DNA of 64,000 bases from Streptomyces misionensis. Lineage in GTDB: Bacteria > Actinomycetota > Actinomycetes > Streptomycetales > Streptomycetaceae. This document shows, piece after piece, positions 61,996 through 64,000 of the stretch (position 1 is its first letter; every line of letters begins with the position of its first letter). A program made the translations under genes and the position numbers. The notes under the pieces are model-generated. The model saw nothing but the letters and a program-made list of their open reading frames with translations. It did no database searches and was not told where the DNA came from. Where the stretch lies: NCBI RefSeq assembly GCF_007896895.1, contig NZ_VOGW01000177.1, forward strand, positions 10,002-74,001, written 5' to 3'.

Positions 61996-63983
61996 GACGC
62001 TGCGGGCCCTCCGTTCTCGGGCGTCGATCGCCGGACGTGGAGCACGTGCGCGGGCACCCGGCCGGGTGTCAGCCGCACGTAGTTGGTGCTGCCCCAGTGG
62101 TACGTCTCGCCCGTCAGTTCGTCGTGTACGGACAGGTCGGCGTGCCAGTCCAGGCCGAGTTGCGGCATGTCCAACGAGACCGTGGCCTCCTGGGTGTGAC
62201 GCGGGTCGAGATTGACGACCACGATGACCGTGTCCGCCCCCGTGCTCTTGCTGTAGGCGAGCACGGCGTCGTTGTCGGTTTGATGGAAGCGGAGATTCCG
62301 CAGGCGCTGTAGCGCGGGATGACGGCGCCGGATGTGGTTGAGCTCGGTGATCAGGGGGGCGATGGTGTGGCCCTCGCGTGCCGCGGTTTCCCAGTCGCGT
62401 GGCTTGAGCTGGTACTTCTCGGAGTCGAGGTATTCCTCGCCGCCCTCTCGCAGGGGGGTGTTCTCGCAGAGTTCGTAGCCGCTGTAGACGCCCCAGCTGG
62501 GGGAGAGGGTGGCGGCGAGGACGGCGCGGACCTCGAAGGCGGGCCGGCCGCCGTGCTGGAGGTAGGCGTGCAGGATGTCGGGGGTGCTGGGGAAGAGGTT
62601 GGGCCGCATGTAGGCGGCCGCGTCCCCGCTCAACTCGGTGAAGTACTCGGTGAGTTCGTCTTTGGTGGTGCGCCAGGTGAAGTAGGTGTAGGACTGCTGG
62701 AAGCCGATCTGCGCGAGGGCGTGCATCATGGCGGGGCGGGTGAAGGCCTCGGCCAGGAAGATCACGTCGGGGTCGCGGCCGTTGATCTCGGCGATGACCC
62801 GTTCCCAGAAGAGCACCGGTTTGGTGTGGGGGTTGTCGACGCGGAAGATGCGCACCCCGTGGTCCATCCAGTGCCGCAGCACCCGCACGGTCTCCTTGAC
62901 CAGGCCGTCCATGTCCGCGTCGAAGGCGATGGGGTAGATGTCCTGGTACTTCTTCGGCGGGTTCTCGGCGTAGGCGATGGTGCCGTCGGGGCGGTGGTGG
63001 AACCACTCGGGGTGTTTGTGCACCCAGGGGTGGTCGGGGGAGCACTGGAGGGCGAAGTCGAGGGCGATCTCCAGGCCCAGGGCGCGGGCCTGGGCGACGA
63101 AGTGGTCGAAGTCCTCGATCGTGCCGAGCTGGGGGTGGACGGCGTCGTGGCCGCCCTCGGGGGAGCCGATGGCCCAGGGCACCCCGACGTCGTCGGGGGT
63201 GGCGGTGAGGCTGTTGTTGCGGCCCTTGCGGAAGGTGCTGCCGATCGGGTGGATCGGGGGCAGGTAGACCACGTCGAAGCCCATGTCCGCGATCGGCTTC
63301 AGCCGGCGGGCCGCGCTGCGGAAGGTGCCGTGCGGCTGCTCGGCCGTGCCCTCGCTGCGCGGGAAGAACTCGTACCAGGAGCCGTAGAGCGCGCGCTCGC
63401 GCTCGACCAGCAGCGGCATCGGGTCCGACGCGGTCACCAACTCCCGCAACGGATACCGCGCGAGAACGTCCTGGACCTCCGGGCGGAGCGCGGGCTCGAG
63501 GCGGTCGTGGACCGAGCGGGAGTCGTCGCCGAGGGCGCGGGCGGCGGCGGCCACCAGGTCCCGCTCGGGGCCCCTCGGGACCCCGGCGGCGGCGCGCTCG
63601 TACAGCTCGGCGCCCTCCTCCAGGACCAGCCCCGTGTCGATCCCGGCCGGCACCTTGACCGAGGCGGCGTGCCGCCAGGTCGCCAGCGGATGGCTCCAGG
63701 CCTCCACCCGGAAGGTCCAACGGCCCGTCACGTCCGGGGTGACCTCGGCGCCCCACACGTCGCTGCCCGGGGACAGCTCGCGCATCGGGGTCCAGGGGCC
63801 GCGCCGGCCCCGGGGATCGCGCAGGACCACATTGGCGCCGACGGCGTCGTGCCCCTCGCGGAACACGGTGGCGGTGACCTGGAAGGTCTCCCCGGCCACC
63901 GCCTTCGCCGGGCGCCTGCCGCACTCCACGGCCGGCCGGACGTCGCGTACCGGTACACGGCCGATGGCCGGGGTCCTGCGCAT
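61992..63983 (-). CDS. glgE: Maltosyltransferase GlgE
   Basis: A 663-residue GH13 maltosyltransferase extending alpha-1,4-glucan from maltose 1-phosphate. N-terminal beta modules are followed by the barrel with [12 protein letters not shown] (nucleophile Asp), [10 protein letters not shown] (acid/base Glu) and the donor-site segment [18 protein letters not shown]. The ATG at 63983 is preferred over the GTG at 63992 because GGAGG lies eight bases before it. It is the first gene of the operon; the promoter lies beyond the window edge. Confidence 0.94.
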
Positions 63984-64000
63984 GTATCTCACCTCCGCCG

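Overview
The window is high-GC chromosomal DNA from a Streptomyces-type actinomycete. The gene content and order from about 10.7 kb to the right end match, from memory, the conserved core block known in S. coelicolor as roughly SCO5388 to SCO5443: nucS, filP, scy, mce, atoB, meaB, icmA, pyk, ackA, pta, pfkA, a thioredoxin, a HelD-type ATPase and the GlgE operon. No rRNA, tRNA, insertion sequence or CRISPR array was seen.

Region 1 (1-10676) is an accessory biosynthetic island. It holds a MIO-type aromatic amino acid ammonia-lyase and a thiolase-fold ketosynthase resembling type III polyketide synthases on one strand. A divergent operon carries an FMN reductase, a MoaF/phenolic-acid-decarboxylase-like small protein and an acyl-CoA ligase. 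A converging operon encodes an NmrA-like reductase and an acyl-CoA-dehydrogenase-fold flavin monooxygenase. A Bcr/CflA efflux pump follows, with MarR and LysR regulators. Lyase, ligase, ketosynthase, hydroxylase and reductase is the logic of a phenylpropanoid pathway. The product is unknown, and this is the best candidate for an undescribed system. The first ~135 bases are an odd cytosine-rich run.

Region 2 (10684-19492) holds nucS, two small conserved genes, a luciferase-like oxidoreductase and the polar-growth cytoskeleton genes. scy is intact and carries a 120-bp tandem duplication. filP is cut off after codon 228 and joined out of frame to an ABC permease that has lost its start. Its expected C-terminus and the ABC ATPase gene are absent, so this is either a real deletion or an assembly collapse.

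Region 3 (19699-33484) is acyl-CoA metabolism and small regulators: methylmalonyl-CoA epimerase, acetoacetyl-CoA thiolase, MeaB, an isobutyryl-CoA mutase large subunit, an AIM24 triplet, two DUF3817 proteins, several TetR/MarR regulators with visible operator-like palindromes, and a thioredoxin-TPR protein.

Region 4 (33485-36868) is a three-gene envelope locus (DUF6230, DUF6114 and a large Ser/Ala/Asp-rich exported protein) behind a 0.6-kb leader full of palindromes.

Region 5 (36896-56547) is central carbon metabolism (pyk, ackA, pta, pfkA), an ABC sugar importer without its own ATPase, a CitA/DpiA-like two-component system divergent from a dicarboxylate symporter, a TetR/MFS efflux pair with three operators, a MerR/thioredoxin pair and a HelD/HelR-type RNA polymerase ATPase.

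Region 6 (56606-63983) is the GlgE alpha-glucan operon: glgE, treS, maltokinase and glgB, transcribed leftward and tightly coupled at its first junction.
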